This document shows, in pieces, positions 38,257 through 46,304 of a stretch of 64,000 bases of DNA. The notes below the pieces were generated by a model. It saw nothing but the letters and a program-made list of their open reading frames with translations. It made no database searches and was not told the origin of the DNA. Every line of letters starts with the position of its first letter. The stretch's first letter is position 1. The translations under genes and the position numbers were made by a program. The DNA comes from Hyphomicrobiales bacterium (GTDB lineage: Bacteria > Pseudomonadota > Alphaproteobacteria > Rhizobiales > Rhizobiaceae), in assembly GCA_900467685.1 (NCBI GenBank), contig UBQX01000011.1:1-64000 (forward strand). The letters are read 5' to 3'.

Positions 38257-38285
38257 ATATAGGCCGATTTCGGCTAAAAGGCAAG
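38257..38285 (-). promoter_or_regulatory. Predicted promoter of the rimP-nusA-infB operon
   Basis: Minus-strand -35 CTTGCC (38280-38285), exactly 17 bases, -10 CTATAT (38257-38262): an almost consensus alphaproteobacterial housekeeping promoter. The leader would be about 100 nucleotides. Confidence 0.75.
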
Positions 38286-38408
38286 CGAATTGCGAGGCAC
38301 GCACTTTTCGCGCGCTCCGCCCGTTTCTGCCATAGGTCAGCCACGTGTTCTTGCCTATAGTCAACGAAGCAGCAGACGAATCCCCCGCCAGAAAAGCAAT
38401 CCGCAGCC

Positions 38409-40037
38409 ATGCCCGACAGAAAACCGCTCTTCGCGCCGCTTTCCAACACCACCTATAGGGATCTGTGGATCGCCAACAACATCTCCAATCTCGGCGGGCT
38501 GATTCAGGGCGTGGGCGCGGCCTGGATGATGACGTCGATTTCGGCGTCGGAAAACATGGTGGCGCTAGTGCAGGCCTCCACCACGCTGCCGATCATGCTC
38601 TTCTCGATCCTGTCCGGCGCGCTTGCCGACAATTTCCAGCGGCGGCAGGTCATCCTCTGGGCGCAGACCTTCATGTTCATCGTGTCGGTCCTGCTGGCGG
38701 CATTCGCCTATCTCGGCTGGATAACGCCTTGGACGCTGCTTGCCTTCACCTTCCTCATCGGGTGCGGGACGGCGCTGAACAATCCGGCCTGGCAGGCCTC
38801 TGTCGGCGACATGGTGCCACGGCAGGACGTGGCAGGCGCGGTCTCGCTCAATTCCGTGGGCTTCAACATGACCCGCAGCGTCGGCCCGGCACTGGGCGGC
38901 GCCATCGTCGCCTTCGGCGGTGGCGCTGCCGCCTTCGCGGCCAATGCAGCGAGCTATCTGGCGCTCATCTATGCGCTCTTCCGCTGGAAGAATTCGGAAA
39001 AGGCCCGCACCCTTCCGCGCGAGGACATCGGCCCCGCCGTCGCCGCCGGCCTGCGATATGTCGCCATGTCGCCCAAGCTGCTCAAGGTCTTCTTCCGCAG
39101 CTTCGTCTTCGGCCTCTCCTCCATCGCGATACTCGCCCTCATGCCCATCGTGGCGCGCGACCTGATCCAGGGCGGGCCGCTGACCTATGGTCTGCTGCTG
39201 GGCGCCTTCGGCATCGGCGCGATCGGCGGAGCCTTCGCCAATGGCTGGCTGCGCGAGAAGCTGACCAGTGAAAACATCGTGCGCCTCTCCTTCGCCGGCT
39301 TCGCGCTGTCGGAAGCCGCCATGGGCGCGACCGGCAACGGCATCATTTCCGGCGTCGCCGCCGTGGTGGCCGGCGGATGCTGGGTGATTGCGCTGTCGCT
39401 CTTCAACACCATCGTGCAGCTTTCGACGCCGCGCTGGGTGGTCGGCCGCGCCGTCTCCTTCTACCAGACCGCCTCCTTCGGCGGCATGGCGGCCGGCAGC
39501 TGGCTCTGGGGCGCGGTGGCCGAAAGCGCGGATGCGGGCATGGCGCTTTCCATCGCCGCAATCGTCACCGCTGTGGGTGTGGTCATCGGCTTCTTCCTGC
39601 CCATGCCCGTCTTCGAGGAACTGGATCTCGACCCGCTCGACCGCTTCCGCGAACCGGACCTCAACCTCGAAATCCTGCCCCGCAGCGGTCCGATCGCCAT
39701 CAATATCGATTATGAAATAGCAGACGGTGACGTCAGCGAATTCCTCAAGCTGATGGTCGAGCGCCGGAGGATCAGAATCAGGGACGGCGCGAAGGCCTGG
39801 GCGCTGATGCGCGATCTGGAAAACCCGCATATCTGGACCGAGACCTATCACACCCCAACCTGGGTCGATTATGTCCGCCACAACCACCGCCGCACCAAGG
39901 CGGATGCGATGAACTTCGACCAGATCCGCGCGCTCCATCGCGGCGAAGGTCCGCCCAAGGTCCATCGCATGATCGAACGGCAGGTCATCCCGCCGTCCGA
40001 CGATGTCTTCCACAAGTCGCATATCGTGCCGCACTGA
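38409..40037 (+). CDS. MFS_3 (EntS-like) transporter with C-terminal extra domain
   Basis: A 542-residue protein. The first 400 or so residues are a 12-helix exporter of the MFS_3/DUF894 group, starting FAPLSNTTYRDLWIANNISN. The last 110-130 residues leave the membrane and contain a sequence with an ABM-like (dimeric alpha-beta barrel) look: VSEFLKLMVERRRIRIRDGA, then NPHIWTETYHTPTWVDYVRH. This fused architecture occurs in other proteobacterial MFS_3 proteins. The substrate is unknown. It is divergent from the rimP operon. A repeat fragment follows the stop codon. Confidence 0.88.
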   Translation: MPDRKPLFAPLSNTTYRDLWIANNISNLGGLIQGVGAAWMMTSISASENMVALVQASTTLPIMLFSILSGALADNFQRRQVILWAQTFMFIVSVLLAAFAYLGWITPWTLLAFTFLIGCGTALNNPAWQASVGDMVPRQDVAGAVSLNSVGFNMTRSVGPALGGAIVAFGGGAAAFAANAASYLALIYALFRWKNSEKARTLPREDIGPAVAAGLRYVAMSPKLLKVFFRSFVFGLSSIAILALMPIVARDLIQGGPLTYGLLLGAFGIGAIGGAFANGWLREKLTSENIVRLSFAGFALSEAAMGATGNGIISGVAAVVAGGCWVIALSLFNTIVQLSTPRWVVGRAVSFYQTASFGGMAAGSWLWGAVAESADAGMALSIAAIVTAVGVVIGFFLPMPVFEELDLDPLDRFREPDLNLEILPRSGPIAINIDYEIADGDVSEFLKLMVERRRIRIRDGAKAWALMRDLENPHIWTETYHTPTWVDYVRHNHRRTKADAMNFDQIRALHRGEGPPKVHRMIERQVIPPSDDVFHKSHIVPH

Positions 40038-40061
40038 GCAGTGGCACGACGGTCACTCTCC

Positions 40062-40098
40062 CTCCCCCTTGTGGGGAGGATTGGGGAGGGGTCTTCTA
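40062..40098. repeat. Short G+C-rich palindromic repeat fragment
   Basis: The sequence CCTCCCCCTTGTGGGGAGG, followed by ATTGGGGAGGGG, is a compact inverted repeat after the MFS gene. It resembles one arm of the 120-bp element inside mccA. Part of it could act as a bidirectional hairpin between the convergent genes. Confidence 0.6.
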
Positions 40099-40115
40099 TC
40101 CGCTTGTTGCAGACC

Positions 40116-40901
40116 TCACGCCTTCTCGGCAATCACCACGGCCGTATCGAGCATGAAGCTACCATCAGCCTCGAAGGCAAAATGCTTCGCGACTTCCGCC
40201 GGAGCCTGAGCCTGTAACGCCCGGATCGCCGCCGCATTCACCTCCGGCGTCCGGATACGCTTGATCCAGGAGGCAAACTCCAGCCGGATGCGCAGGCGCC
40301 TGACCTCGCGAACCCTGAACCCGGCCGCGGTCACCATGGCCTCCCACTCGCTGACCTTGAAATCACGCACATGCGACGGATCGCGCAGCAATTCGATAGA
40401 TTGCAGCCAAGTATCAATCAGCGGATCCTCGTGCGCCACCGCATCGGCAAACAGCGCCAGCCCACCGGGCTTCGCCGCGCGATACATCTGCGCAATCCCC
40501 GCAGGCACATCGCGCCAGTGGTGTGCGCTGAAACGCGTCGCCACGACGTCGAAAGAGTTATCCGGACAGGGCAGCTGTTCTGCGGCACCGTTCTTGGTCA
40601 CGACATTGGCGAGCCCCCGCTTTGCCGCCTCGCCCGCCACGGTCTCCAGCATATCGGTCGACAGGTCGTAAGCGACGATCTTCTGCACATGCGGCGCAAG
40701 GCGGAAGGTGACATGACCACCCCCACAGCCCATGTCGAGCGCTATGGCCTCCGGGCGCTCGCCAACCGCGCGCTCCATGATGTCGAGATCTTCGCCGGCG
40801 CTGTGAACGGCGCTTTCGAGATAGGCGCGGGCCTGCTGGCCGAACTGTTCGGTGACGAAACTGGCATGGGATTTCTGGGCGTTATCGGAGCTCGCCGACA
40901 T
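40116..40901 (-). CDS. Class I SAM-dependent methyltransferase (UbiE/Methyltransf_11 type)
   Basis: A 261-residue methyltransferase with motif I ALDMGCGGGHVTF, motif II NGAAEQLPCPDNSFDVVATR, and a C-terminal substrate cap. The substrate cannot be inferred. The start MSASSDNAQ at 40901 has AGGAAA 7 bases upstream; the open extension to 41048 runs across the divergent promoter region and is rejected. It is divergent from an XRE regulator, and two operator-like palindromes lie between them, so it is probably the main target of that regulator. Confidence 0.88.
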   Translation of the reverse strand: MSASSDNAQKSHASFVTEQFGQQARAYLESAVHSAGEDLDIMERAVGERPEAIALDMGCGGGHVTFRLAPHVQKIVAYDLSTDMLETVAGEAAKRGLANVVTKNGAAEQLPCPDNSFDVVATRFSAHHWRDVPAGIAQMYRAAKPGGLALFADAVAHEDPLIDTWLQSIELLRDPSHVRDFKVSEWEAMVTAAGFRVREVRRLRIRLEFASWIKRIRTPEVNAAAIRALQAQAPAEVAKHFAFEADGSFMLDTAVVIAEKA

Positions 40902-40952
40902 GGGTCGTTTCCTTGTGCTTTTTTGCATTGACTGCGACACTTTGCCGGGATT

Positions 40953-40990
40953 TTGTACTGGTACAAGATGAGCATTTATCCTGGTATAAA
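40953..40990. promoter_or_regulatory. Two operator-like palindromes between methyltransferase and XRE genes
   Basis: TTGTAC-TG-GTACAA (40953-40966) is a perfect palindrome. TTTATC-CTGG-TATAAA (40975-40990) is a near-palindrome sharing the CTGGTA core. Their centres are 23 bp apart, about two helical turns, consistent with a pair of dimer sites for the adjacent XRE regulator. Confidence 0.65.
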
Positions 40991-40997
40991 ATCCACC

Positions 40998-41771
40998 ATG
41001 AACGACGCCTCCACCAACAAGCGCCTCGGCGATTTCATCCGTGCCCATCGCGAACGGCAGGCCCCGCCGCCCAGTGCCGCAAGCCGCAGGCGCACCCCCG
41101 GCCTGCGCCGCGAGGAGCTGGCGGACGCCGCCGGCATCAGCGCGACATGGCTGACCTGGCTTGAACAGGGGCGCGAGGTAAAGGCCTCCGTCCAGGCTCT
41201 GGTTCGACTGTCCGATGCATTGCGGCTGACGCCCGCGGAAAGGGCTTCGCTCTTCGATCTGGCCGGCAAGCGCGACCCGGATGAAACGGTGCCGGACGAG
41301 ACCGAGCTGCCGGCCGAACTGCTCGCCCTGCCGAAAGAGTTTTCAGGCCCGGCCTATCTGCTCGATCATCTGTGGACGGCGCGCGCCTGGAACGATGAGG
41401 CAGCCGATCTCTTCACCGGTTGGCTCGACGGAGACACCAGCGAGCGCAATCTGCTCGCCTTCGTGTTCCTGTCTCCCACCGCCCGCACGCTCATCGGCAA
41501 TTGGCAGGACCGGGCAAGCCGCCTTGCAGCTGAGTTCCGCGCCGATTTCAATCGCCATCCCGACGATGCCGCCATGGGCAATCTGGTCGACGAACTCAAG
41601 GAGAAAAGCTCCGATTTCGCGCGGCTCTGGAAAGCTCAAAGCGTGCTCGGCCGCGAAGGCGGCGAGCGGCATTTCAGCCATCCGGCACGCGGCGAACTCG
41701 CCTTTCACCAGACGACACTACTGGTTGCAGCGCGGCCCGACGTGAAACTCGTCTGCCTTACTGCTCGCTGA
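40998..41771 (+). CDS. XRE family regulator with MmyB-like ligand domain
   Basis: A 257-residue regulator. The N-terminal HTH (LGDFIRAHRERQ, then RRTPGLRREELADAAGISAT, WLTWLEQGREVKASVQALVR) is the standard start of MmyB-type proteins. The C-terminal half (about 100-257) matches the MmyB-like ligand-binding domain with PAYLLDHLWTARAWNDEAADL and GERHFSHPARGELAFHQTTL. Members bind small ligands and often control a divergent oxidoreductase or methyltransferase. MNDASTNKRLGD at 40998 is the chosen start; upstream frame runs through the operators. Confidence 0.9.
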   Translation: MNDASTNKRLGDFIRAHRERQAPPPSAASRRRTPGLRREELADAAGISATWLTWLEQGREVKASVQALVRLSDALRLTPAERASLFDLAGKRDPDETVPDETELPAELLALPKEFSGPAYLLDHLWTARAWNDEAADLFTGWLDGDTSERNLLAFVFLSPTARTLIGNWQDRASRLAAEFRADFNRHPDDAAMGNLVDELKEKSSDFARLWKAQSVLGREGGERHFSHPARGELAFHQTTLLVAARPDVKLVCLTAR

Positions 41772-41964
41772 GCTTCATGTCCGGATGATAGTCCTTGCCC
41801 TTGACCTTCTTCACGACCGCCTGGCCGCATTTCATCGTGCCGGTTGCGGCATCGAAGGCATAGGTCGGCGAGCCATGCAAATCCCAGCCCTTGTTCAGCG
41901 CCGCCGTCACCTTGTGACAGAAGGTGGCGTCATCGGGACCGGTCAGAAAACGATAGAGCTTCAT
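41758..41964 (-). CDS. DUF1737 domain-containing small protein
   Basis: A 68-residue protein starting MKLYRFLTGPDDATFCHKVT, with GWDLHGSPTYAFD, the DUF1737 core. Function is unknown; it occurs as a small stand-alone protein in alphaproteobacteria. GAAGG lies ahead of the ATG. Its 3' end overlaps the end of the convergent XRE gene by about 14 bases. A CAATTCC repeat separates it from the upstream citE-like gene. Confidence 0.85.
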   Translation of the reverse strand: MKLYRFLTGPDDATFCHKVTAALNKGWDLHGSPTYAFDAATGTMKCGQAVVKKVKGKDYHPDMKLSEQ

Positions 41965-41982
41965 GGTTTTTCCTTCCCCTTG

Positions 41983-42039
41983 GAGCAATTCCAGCGAAAC
42001 TGGAGACCGGTTTCGCGTCTGGAATTGCGCAAAAACAAA
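41983..42039 (+). repeat. CAATTCC palindromic repeat between citE-like and DUF1737 genes
   Basis: Well-preserved copy with terminal arms GCAATTCCAG and CTGGAATTGC, an ACCGGTTTCGC centre, and an A-rich tail CAAAAACAAA. It matches the inverted copy at 27898-27946 and the divergent copy at 18155-18210. Confidence 0.8.
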
Positions 42040-42043
42040 CGAT

Positions 42044-42898
42044 CTAGGATGAAACGAGCGCGAGAAGTTTCCGCGCCTCATCGAGATGCAGGCGCTCGAC
42101 CATCTCCCCGTCGATATTGATCGCGCCCTGCCCCACGGCCTCGGGCGCATCAAAGGCCGCAATGATCCTGCGCGCCGCCGCAATCTCTTCATCGGACGGA
42201 CCGAAACGCCGGTTGGCGGGCTCGATCTGCGCCGGATGGATCAGCATCTTGCCGTCGAAGCCCATGGCGCGCCCTTCCGCGCATTCGGCGTCGAACGCGG
42301 CAAGATCGCGGAAATCGTTGGAGACGGCGTCAATGGGCGCAACGCCATAGGCGCGGGCCGCCAGGACGACCTGCATCAGCCAAGGCACCAAATAACGCCG
42401 GTCAGGGCCACGCGGCACCTTCGTATCCTTGCGCAGATCGTTGAGCCCGACGACGAGGGCGGCAAGGCGCGGCGCGTGAGCCTCGGCAATCGCGGCAGCG
42501 TTCAACACACCCTTCGGCGTCTCTATCATCGCCATCAAGCGAGTCTCAGTGAGACCTGCGTGATCGAGCCTCTGGGCAACGGCTGCAAGATCGGTGGCGC
42601 TTTCCACCTTCGGCACGAGCACCGCGTGCGGCTTGCATTGCGCAACCGCCTCAAGATCGGCCTCACCCCAGGGAGACGACAGCGCATTGATGCGGATGAC
42701 ATGCTCGACCCCTGCCTTAGGCCCTGCGGCAAAGTGGCCGATCAGCGCCTCACGCGCCGCCGCCTTCATGTCAGGCGCGACCGCATCCTCGAGATCGTAG
42801 ATTGTTGCATCGCACTCCAGAATCGCAAGCTTTGCCAGAGCCTTGGCATTGGAGGCTGGCAGGCAGAGCATGGATCGGCGAAAGGGAGCGTCAGTCAT
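42044..42898 (-). CDS. CitE-like CoA ester lyase (HpcH/HpaI aldolase superfamily)
   Basis: A 284-residue (beta/alpha)8 protein. It contains RRSMLCLPASNAKALAK, the metal-site motif IYDLEDAVAPDMK, ARE, VRINALSSPWGEAD, LVPKVESATDL and MIETPKGVLNAAAIA. This places it with citrate lyase beta-like proteins such as malyl/citramalyl/beta-methylmalyl-CoA lyases. No citrate lyase alpha or gamma genes are nearby, so it is not a classic citrate lyase subunit; the CoA substrate is unknown. Start chosen at MTDAPFRRSM rather than 42940. Confidence 0.9.
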   Translation of the reverse strand: MTDAPFRRSMLCLPASNAKALAKLAILECDATIYDLEDAVAPDMKAAAREALIGHFAAGPKAGVEHVIRINALSSPWGEADLEAVAQCKPHAVLVPKVESATDLAAVAQRLDHAGLTETRLMAMIETPKGVLNAAAIAEAHAPRLAALVVGLNDLRKDTKVPRGPDRRYLVPWLMQVVLAARAYGVAPIDAVSNDFRDLAAFDAECAEGRAMGFDGKMLIHPAQIEPANRRFGPSDEEIAAARRIIAAFDAPEAVGQGAINIDGEMVERLHLDEARKLLALVSS

Positions 42899-43014
42899 GG
42901 CGCAATATTTGGCGCGGATCGCCTGAGCCCGCAAGAGCAATATCTTGGAGCCCCGCCCTTGTGTGGACGCATTTGCCCTCCCAAATGTGGTTCAAGCTGA
43001 AAGGAAAATTCCAA

Positions 43015-43266
43015 ATGATCATGCTCAGGACCGTTGTTTTCACCGTCATCGGGCTCGCCGTCGCGCTGCTTGCGACGCTGTTCACCGCGTCCCTCGTCGT
43101 GGCCTTTGCGGGTATCGCGACCGTGCTTCTCGCCGGCCGCGCGCTGACGATGCGCATGCAGACGAAAGCGCAGCCGGCCTATGTCTATGCCGACCGCCGT
43201 CAGGCAAACCGCGCCCAGCCGGTCCGCATCTGGAACGACGGCCGCGGCACGATCATCGACATGTAA
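43015..43266 (+). CDS. Small membrane protein, 83 residues
   Basis: The frame starts MIMLRTVVFTVIGLAVALLA with a two-helix hydrophobic hairpin (about 3-45), then a polar C-terminal tail of about 40 residues ending VRIWNDGRGTIIDM. AAGGA lies upstream of the ATG. The codon pattern is like its neighbours. The tail is reminiscent of small rhizobial inner-membrane proteins of unknown function. It is 118 bp before leuD. Confidence 0.72.
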   Translation: MIMLRTVVFTVIGLAVALLATLFTASLVVAFAGIATVLLAGRALTMRMQTKAQPAYVYADRRQANRAQPVRIWNDGRGTIIDM

Positions 43267-43384
43267 TCCGTTTCGGGGTCTTGCGGGCGCTATGGCTTCC
43301 CGCAAGATTCCCCTTCAATTCGCCGCCGGATTGCTCTAAAGGCAGGTCAGTTTCAAAGTTTCTGACACGATTGAAGGCGAGACC

Positions 43385-43990
43385 ATGGACAAGTTTGTCA
43401 AGCTCACCGGCGTTGCAGCGCCCTATCCGGTCGTCAATATCGACACGGACATGATCATCCCCAAGGACTATCTGAAGACGATCAAGCGCACCGGTCTCGG
43501 TGCCGGCCTGTTCGCCGAAGCCCGCTTCAAGGAAGACGGCTCGGAAAACCCGGATTTCGTCCTCAACAAGCCCGCTTATCGCAACGCCTCGATCCTCGTC
43601 GCCGGCGACAATTTCGGCTGCGGCTCATCGCGCGAACATGCGCCGTGGGCGCTTCTCGACTTCGGCATCCGCTGCGTGATCTCCACCAGCTTCGCCGACA
43701 TCTTCTACAACAACTGTTTCAAGAACGGCATCCTGCCGATCACCGTGACGCCGGAAGAGCTGGAAAAGTTGCTCGACGACGCCTCGCGCGGTTCGAATGC
43801 AGTCCTCACCGTCGATCTCGAAGCCCAGGAAATCACCGGTCCTGATGGCGGCAAGATCAACTTCTCGATCGACGAGTTCAAGCGCCACTGCCTGCTGAAC
43901 GGCCTCGACGATATCGGCCTGACGCTGGAAAAGGCTTCGGCCATCGACGCCTACGAAAAGAAGACGGCCAGCTCGCGCCCTTGGGCCTGA
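43385..43990 (+). CDS. leuD: 3-isopropylmalate dehydratase, small subunit
   Basis: Small subunit of isopropylmalate isomerase in leucine biosynthesis. The 201-residue aconitase-swivel protein begins [20 protein letters not shown]. It contains [11 protein letters not shown], the swivel-loop motif [17 protein letters not shown], and [11 protein letters not shown]. The large subunit gene leuC is not in this window; split leuC/leuD is normal in rhizobia. A strong terminator follows. Confidence 0.97.
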   Translation: MDKFVKLTGVAAPYPVVNIDTDMIIPKDYLKTIKRTGLGAGLFAEARFKEDGSENPDFVLNKPAYRNASILVAGDNFGCGSSREHAPWALLDFGIRCVISTSFADIFYNNCFKNGILPITVTPEELEKLLDDASRGSNAVLTVDLEAQEITGPDGGKINFSIDEFKRHCLLNGLDDIGLTLEKASAIDAYEKKTASSRPWA

Positions 43991-44029
43991 TACGCCGCTT
44001 GACCTGATGCGTCACTTGATCTGACCAGA

Positions 44030-44065
44030 CCCGGCGGCCGGAATTCCAGCCGCCGGGTTTTGTTT
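44030..44065 (+). terminator. Intrinsic terminator after leuD
   Basis: CCCGGCGGC pairs with GCCGCCGGG and is followed by TTTTGTTT, about 40 bases beyond the leuD stop and just before the next gene. Confidence 0.9.
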
Positions 44066-44089
44066 ATCCTAACCCCGAGGGACTGCCCC

Positions 44090-45076
44090 GTGCATATCGG
44101 TCTGTTTGTCGATGCGAAGCTGCCGCCCGAGCGTTATGGCGGGACGGAACGTGTCGTCCTCTGGCTCGGCCGCGCCCTGATCGAACTCGGCCACAAGGTG
44201 ACCTATTTCGCCCATGCCGGTTCGCGTGTCGATTTCGCCGAAGTGCGGCCGGCTTATTCGCCGGGGCCGGATCGCTCGGTCCTGCCCGCCGATCTCGACA
44301 TCCTGCACTATCATGGTGGCGTGGTTCCCGAGGAACCGGGCCTGCCGGTCTGCCAGACCGTTCATGGGAATTCGCGCCTCGCGCTCACCTATCATCCCAA
44401 TTCGATCTTCGTGTCCGCCAACCACGCCCGCAATCACAACGCCACCGCCTTCGTGCATAACGGCATGGATGCAATCGGATTGCCTGGGCCAGATCTCGGC
44501 GCGGGCAACGGCCCTTTCGTCTTCCTCGCCAAGGCCGCCTGGAAGGCGAAGAACGTCAGGGGCGCCATCGATGTCGCCCGCAAGGCCGGCGGTCGCATCG
44601 AGGTTCTCGGCGGCACGCGGCTCAATCTCAAGATGGGCTTCCGCCTGACGCTCGACCCCCGCGCCCGCTTTCACGGCATGGTGGGCGACGCGGAGAAGTC
44701 AAAATACCTGCTTGGCTCGCGCGGGCTGATCTTCCCTGTTCTCTGGAACGAACCCTTCGGTGTGGCGGTGGCCGAGGCCATGTATTTCGGTGCGCCGGTC
44801 TTTGCGACGCCCTATGGATCGCTACCTGAACTCGTGACGCCGGAAACAGGGCATATCTCGGCCAGCGCCTCGGAACTGGCAGAAGCCGCCCGCGACCCAG
44901 CCCGCTATGATCGCCGAGCCATTCATGCACATTGGCAGAACCATTTTTCTGCGAGAAGGATGGCGCTCAAATATCTCGACTATTACCAGCGCATCCTCGA
45001 CGGGGAGACGCTGCATCCGGGCCCGATCAAGGCGCCCGCGACGCGGACGAGCGAGCTTCTGCCCTGGCTGCCGTAA
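44090..45076 (+). CDS. Glycosyltransferase family 4 protein
   Basis: A 328-residue GT-B fold glycosyltransferase of the group 1 family. The N-terminal domain begins HIGLFVDAKLPPERYGGTER, the usual donor/acceptor start, and the C-terminal domain has FLAKAAWKAKNVRGAIDVA and PVLWNEPFGVAVAEAMYFGA, with the EPFG-x-E nucleotide-sugar motif. The substrate is unknown. It starts at GTG with GAGGGA 8 bases upstream; the ATG further up is not supported. Its 3' end overlaps the convergent flavoprotein gene by 50 bases. Confidence 0.88.
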   Translation: MHIGLFVDAKLPPERYGGTERVVLWLGRALIELGHKVTYFAHAGSRVDFAEVRPAYSPGPDRSVLPADLDILHYHGGVVPEEPGLPVCQTVHGNSRLALTYHPNSIFVSANHARNHNATAFVHNGMDAIGLPGPDLGAGNGPFVFLAKAAWKAKNVRGAIDVARKAGGRIEVLGGTRLNLKMGFRLTLDPRARFHGMVGDAEKSKYLLGSRGLIFPVLWNEPFGVAVAEAMYFGAPVFATPYGSLPELVTPETGHISASASELAEAARDPARYDRRAIHAHWQNHFSARRMALKYLDYYQRILDGETLHPGPIKAPATRTSELLPWLP

Positions 45077-46304
45077 GACGGGCAGCAATGCCCTCTCCAG
45101 CAGCGCGCCCTGTCGCCAGACAGGCCGTCAACAGATAGCCCCCGGTTGGCGCCTCCCAGTCGATCATCTCGCCGGCGACAAAGATGCCAGGCAGGGCCTT
45201 CAGCATGTAGCCATCGTCGATCTCGTCCCAGCGAATGCCGCCGGCAGACGAAATCGCCTCGGCAATCGGCCGCGGCCGCGCCACAGGCAAACGCAGCGCC
45301 TTTATGAAGCCGGCTATCTTTTGCGGCGGCTGGCTGGAAATATCCGGCACGAGTTCGCGCAGAAGCCCGCCCTTCACCCCCTCGATCCCCGCCGCCTTGC
45401 GCAGCCGGTTGGAGAAGCTGACCTTGGCAGGCAGGCGCGAAAGATCGCCGGCTATACGTGTCTCGGTTCGGCCCGGCGCGAGATCGAGAACAAGCGCCGC
45501 GCTGCCCTGATGCTCGAGCGCGTCTCGCAGCGCGGCCGAATGGGCATAGACAAGGCTACCCTCGATGCCGTGGCGGCTGATGACAAATTCGCCCGGAACG
45601 CTGCCCGCCGCCGATGTCGCCGTCACGGATTTCAGCGGGGCACCGGCAAAGCGATCGCGAAAGCTCTCGCTCCAGGCAACATCAAAGCCGCAATTGGCAG
45701 GCCTCAAAGGCGCAATCTCGACCCCGGCAGAACCCAGGATCGCAGTCCATGCGCCATCCGACCCCATGCGCGACCAGCTCGCGCCACCCAGCGCCAGAAG
45801 ACAGGCATCGAAGCTGACAAATATCTCTCCGCCGGACGTCTCGAAGCGCAATTTTCCATCCGAGAACCCGGTCCATCGATGCCGTGTGTGAAATTGCACG
45901 CCGAGATTCGAGAGCCTCCCAAGCCACGCCCGCATCAGCGGCGAAGCTTTCATCGCGCGGGGGAAGACCCGGCCAGATGACCCGGTAAAGCATTCGCTGC
46001 CCAGTTCGTCCGCCCAGGCAATCACGTCCTGCGGCGTGAAGGCATCGAGCGCCTTGCAGAGGTGCGAAGCAGCGGCGCCATAGCGCGAAACGAACGTCTC
46101 GTACGGCTCCGAATGCGTCAGGTTCAGCCCGGTCTTGCCGGCCAGTAACACCTTGCGGCCAAACGACGGCATCGCATCGAAGACATGAACCTGATGGCCC
46201 CCTGCGGCGAGAACTTCTGCCGCGGCGAGGCCCGCAGGTCCGCCGCCGACAATCGCGACGCCCGCCGTCTGAGCGGCACTTGAGCCCTCCGCGACCCTCG
46301 TCAT
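45027..46304 (-). CDS. HI0933/YhiN-type flavoprotein (TIGR03862)
   Basis: A 425-residue FAD-dependent oxidoreductase-like protein. The N-terminal dinucleotide fold is VAIVGGGPAGLAAAEVLAAG, then FGRKVLLAGKTGLNLTHSE and SSGRVFPRAMKASPLMRAWL, which are diagnostic of the HI0933 family. The C-terminus has the second FAD motif GIFVAGEMIDWEAPTGGYLL. The biological reaction is unknown. It overlaps the start/stop of the upstream lipoprotein hydrolase gene (ATGA-type overlap), so they are likely co-transcribed. It converges with the glycosyltransferase. Confidence 0.92.
   Translation of the reverse strand: MTRVAEGSSAAQTAGVAIVGGGPAGLAAAEVLAAGGHQVHVFDAMPSFGRKVLLAGKTGLNLTHSEPYETFVSRYGAAASHLCKALDAFTPQDVIAWADELGSECFTGSSGRVFPRAMKASPLMRAWLGRLSNLGVQFHTRHRWTGFSDGKLRFETSGGEIFVSFDACLLALGGASWSRMGSDGAWTAILGSAGVEIAPLRPANCGFDVAWSESFRDRFAGAPLKSVTATSAAGSVPGEFVISRHGIEGSLVYAHSAALRDALEHQGSAALVLDLAPGRTETRIAGDLSRLPAKVSFSNRLRKAAGIEGVKGGLLRELVPDISSQPPQKIAGFIKALRLPVARPRPIAEAISSAGGIRWDEIDDGYMLKALPGIFVAGEMIDWEAPTGGYLLTACLATGRAAGEGIAARLTAARAEARSSASRAP

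Noticed and set aside
38565-40034. 489-residue minus-strand frame
   Set aside because: Antisense to the MFS_3 gene.
44060-44089. ATG-started N-terminal extension of the glycosyltransferase
   Set aside because: It overlaps the leuD terminator and lacks a ribosome site; the GTG start with GAGGGA is better.
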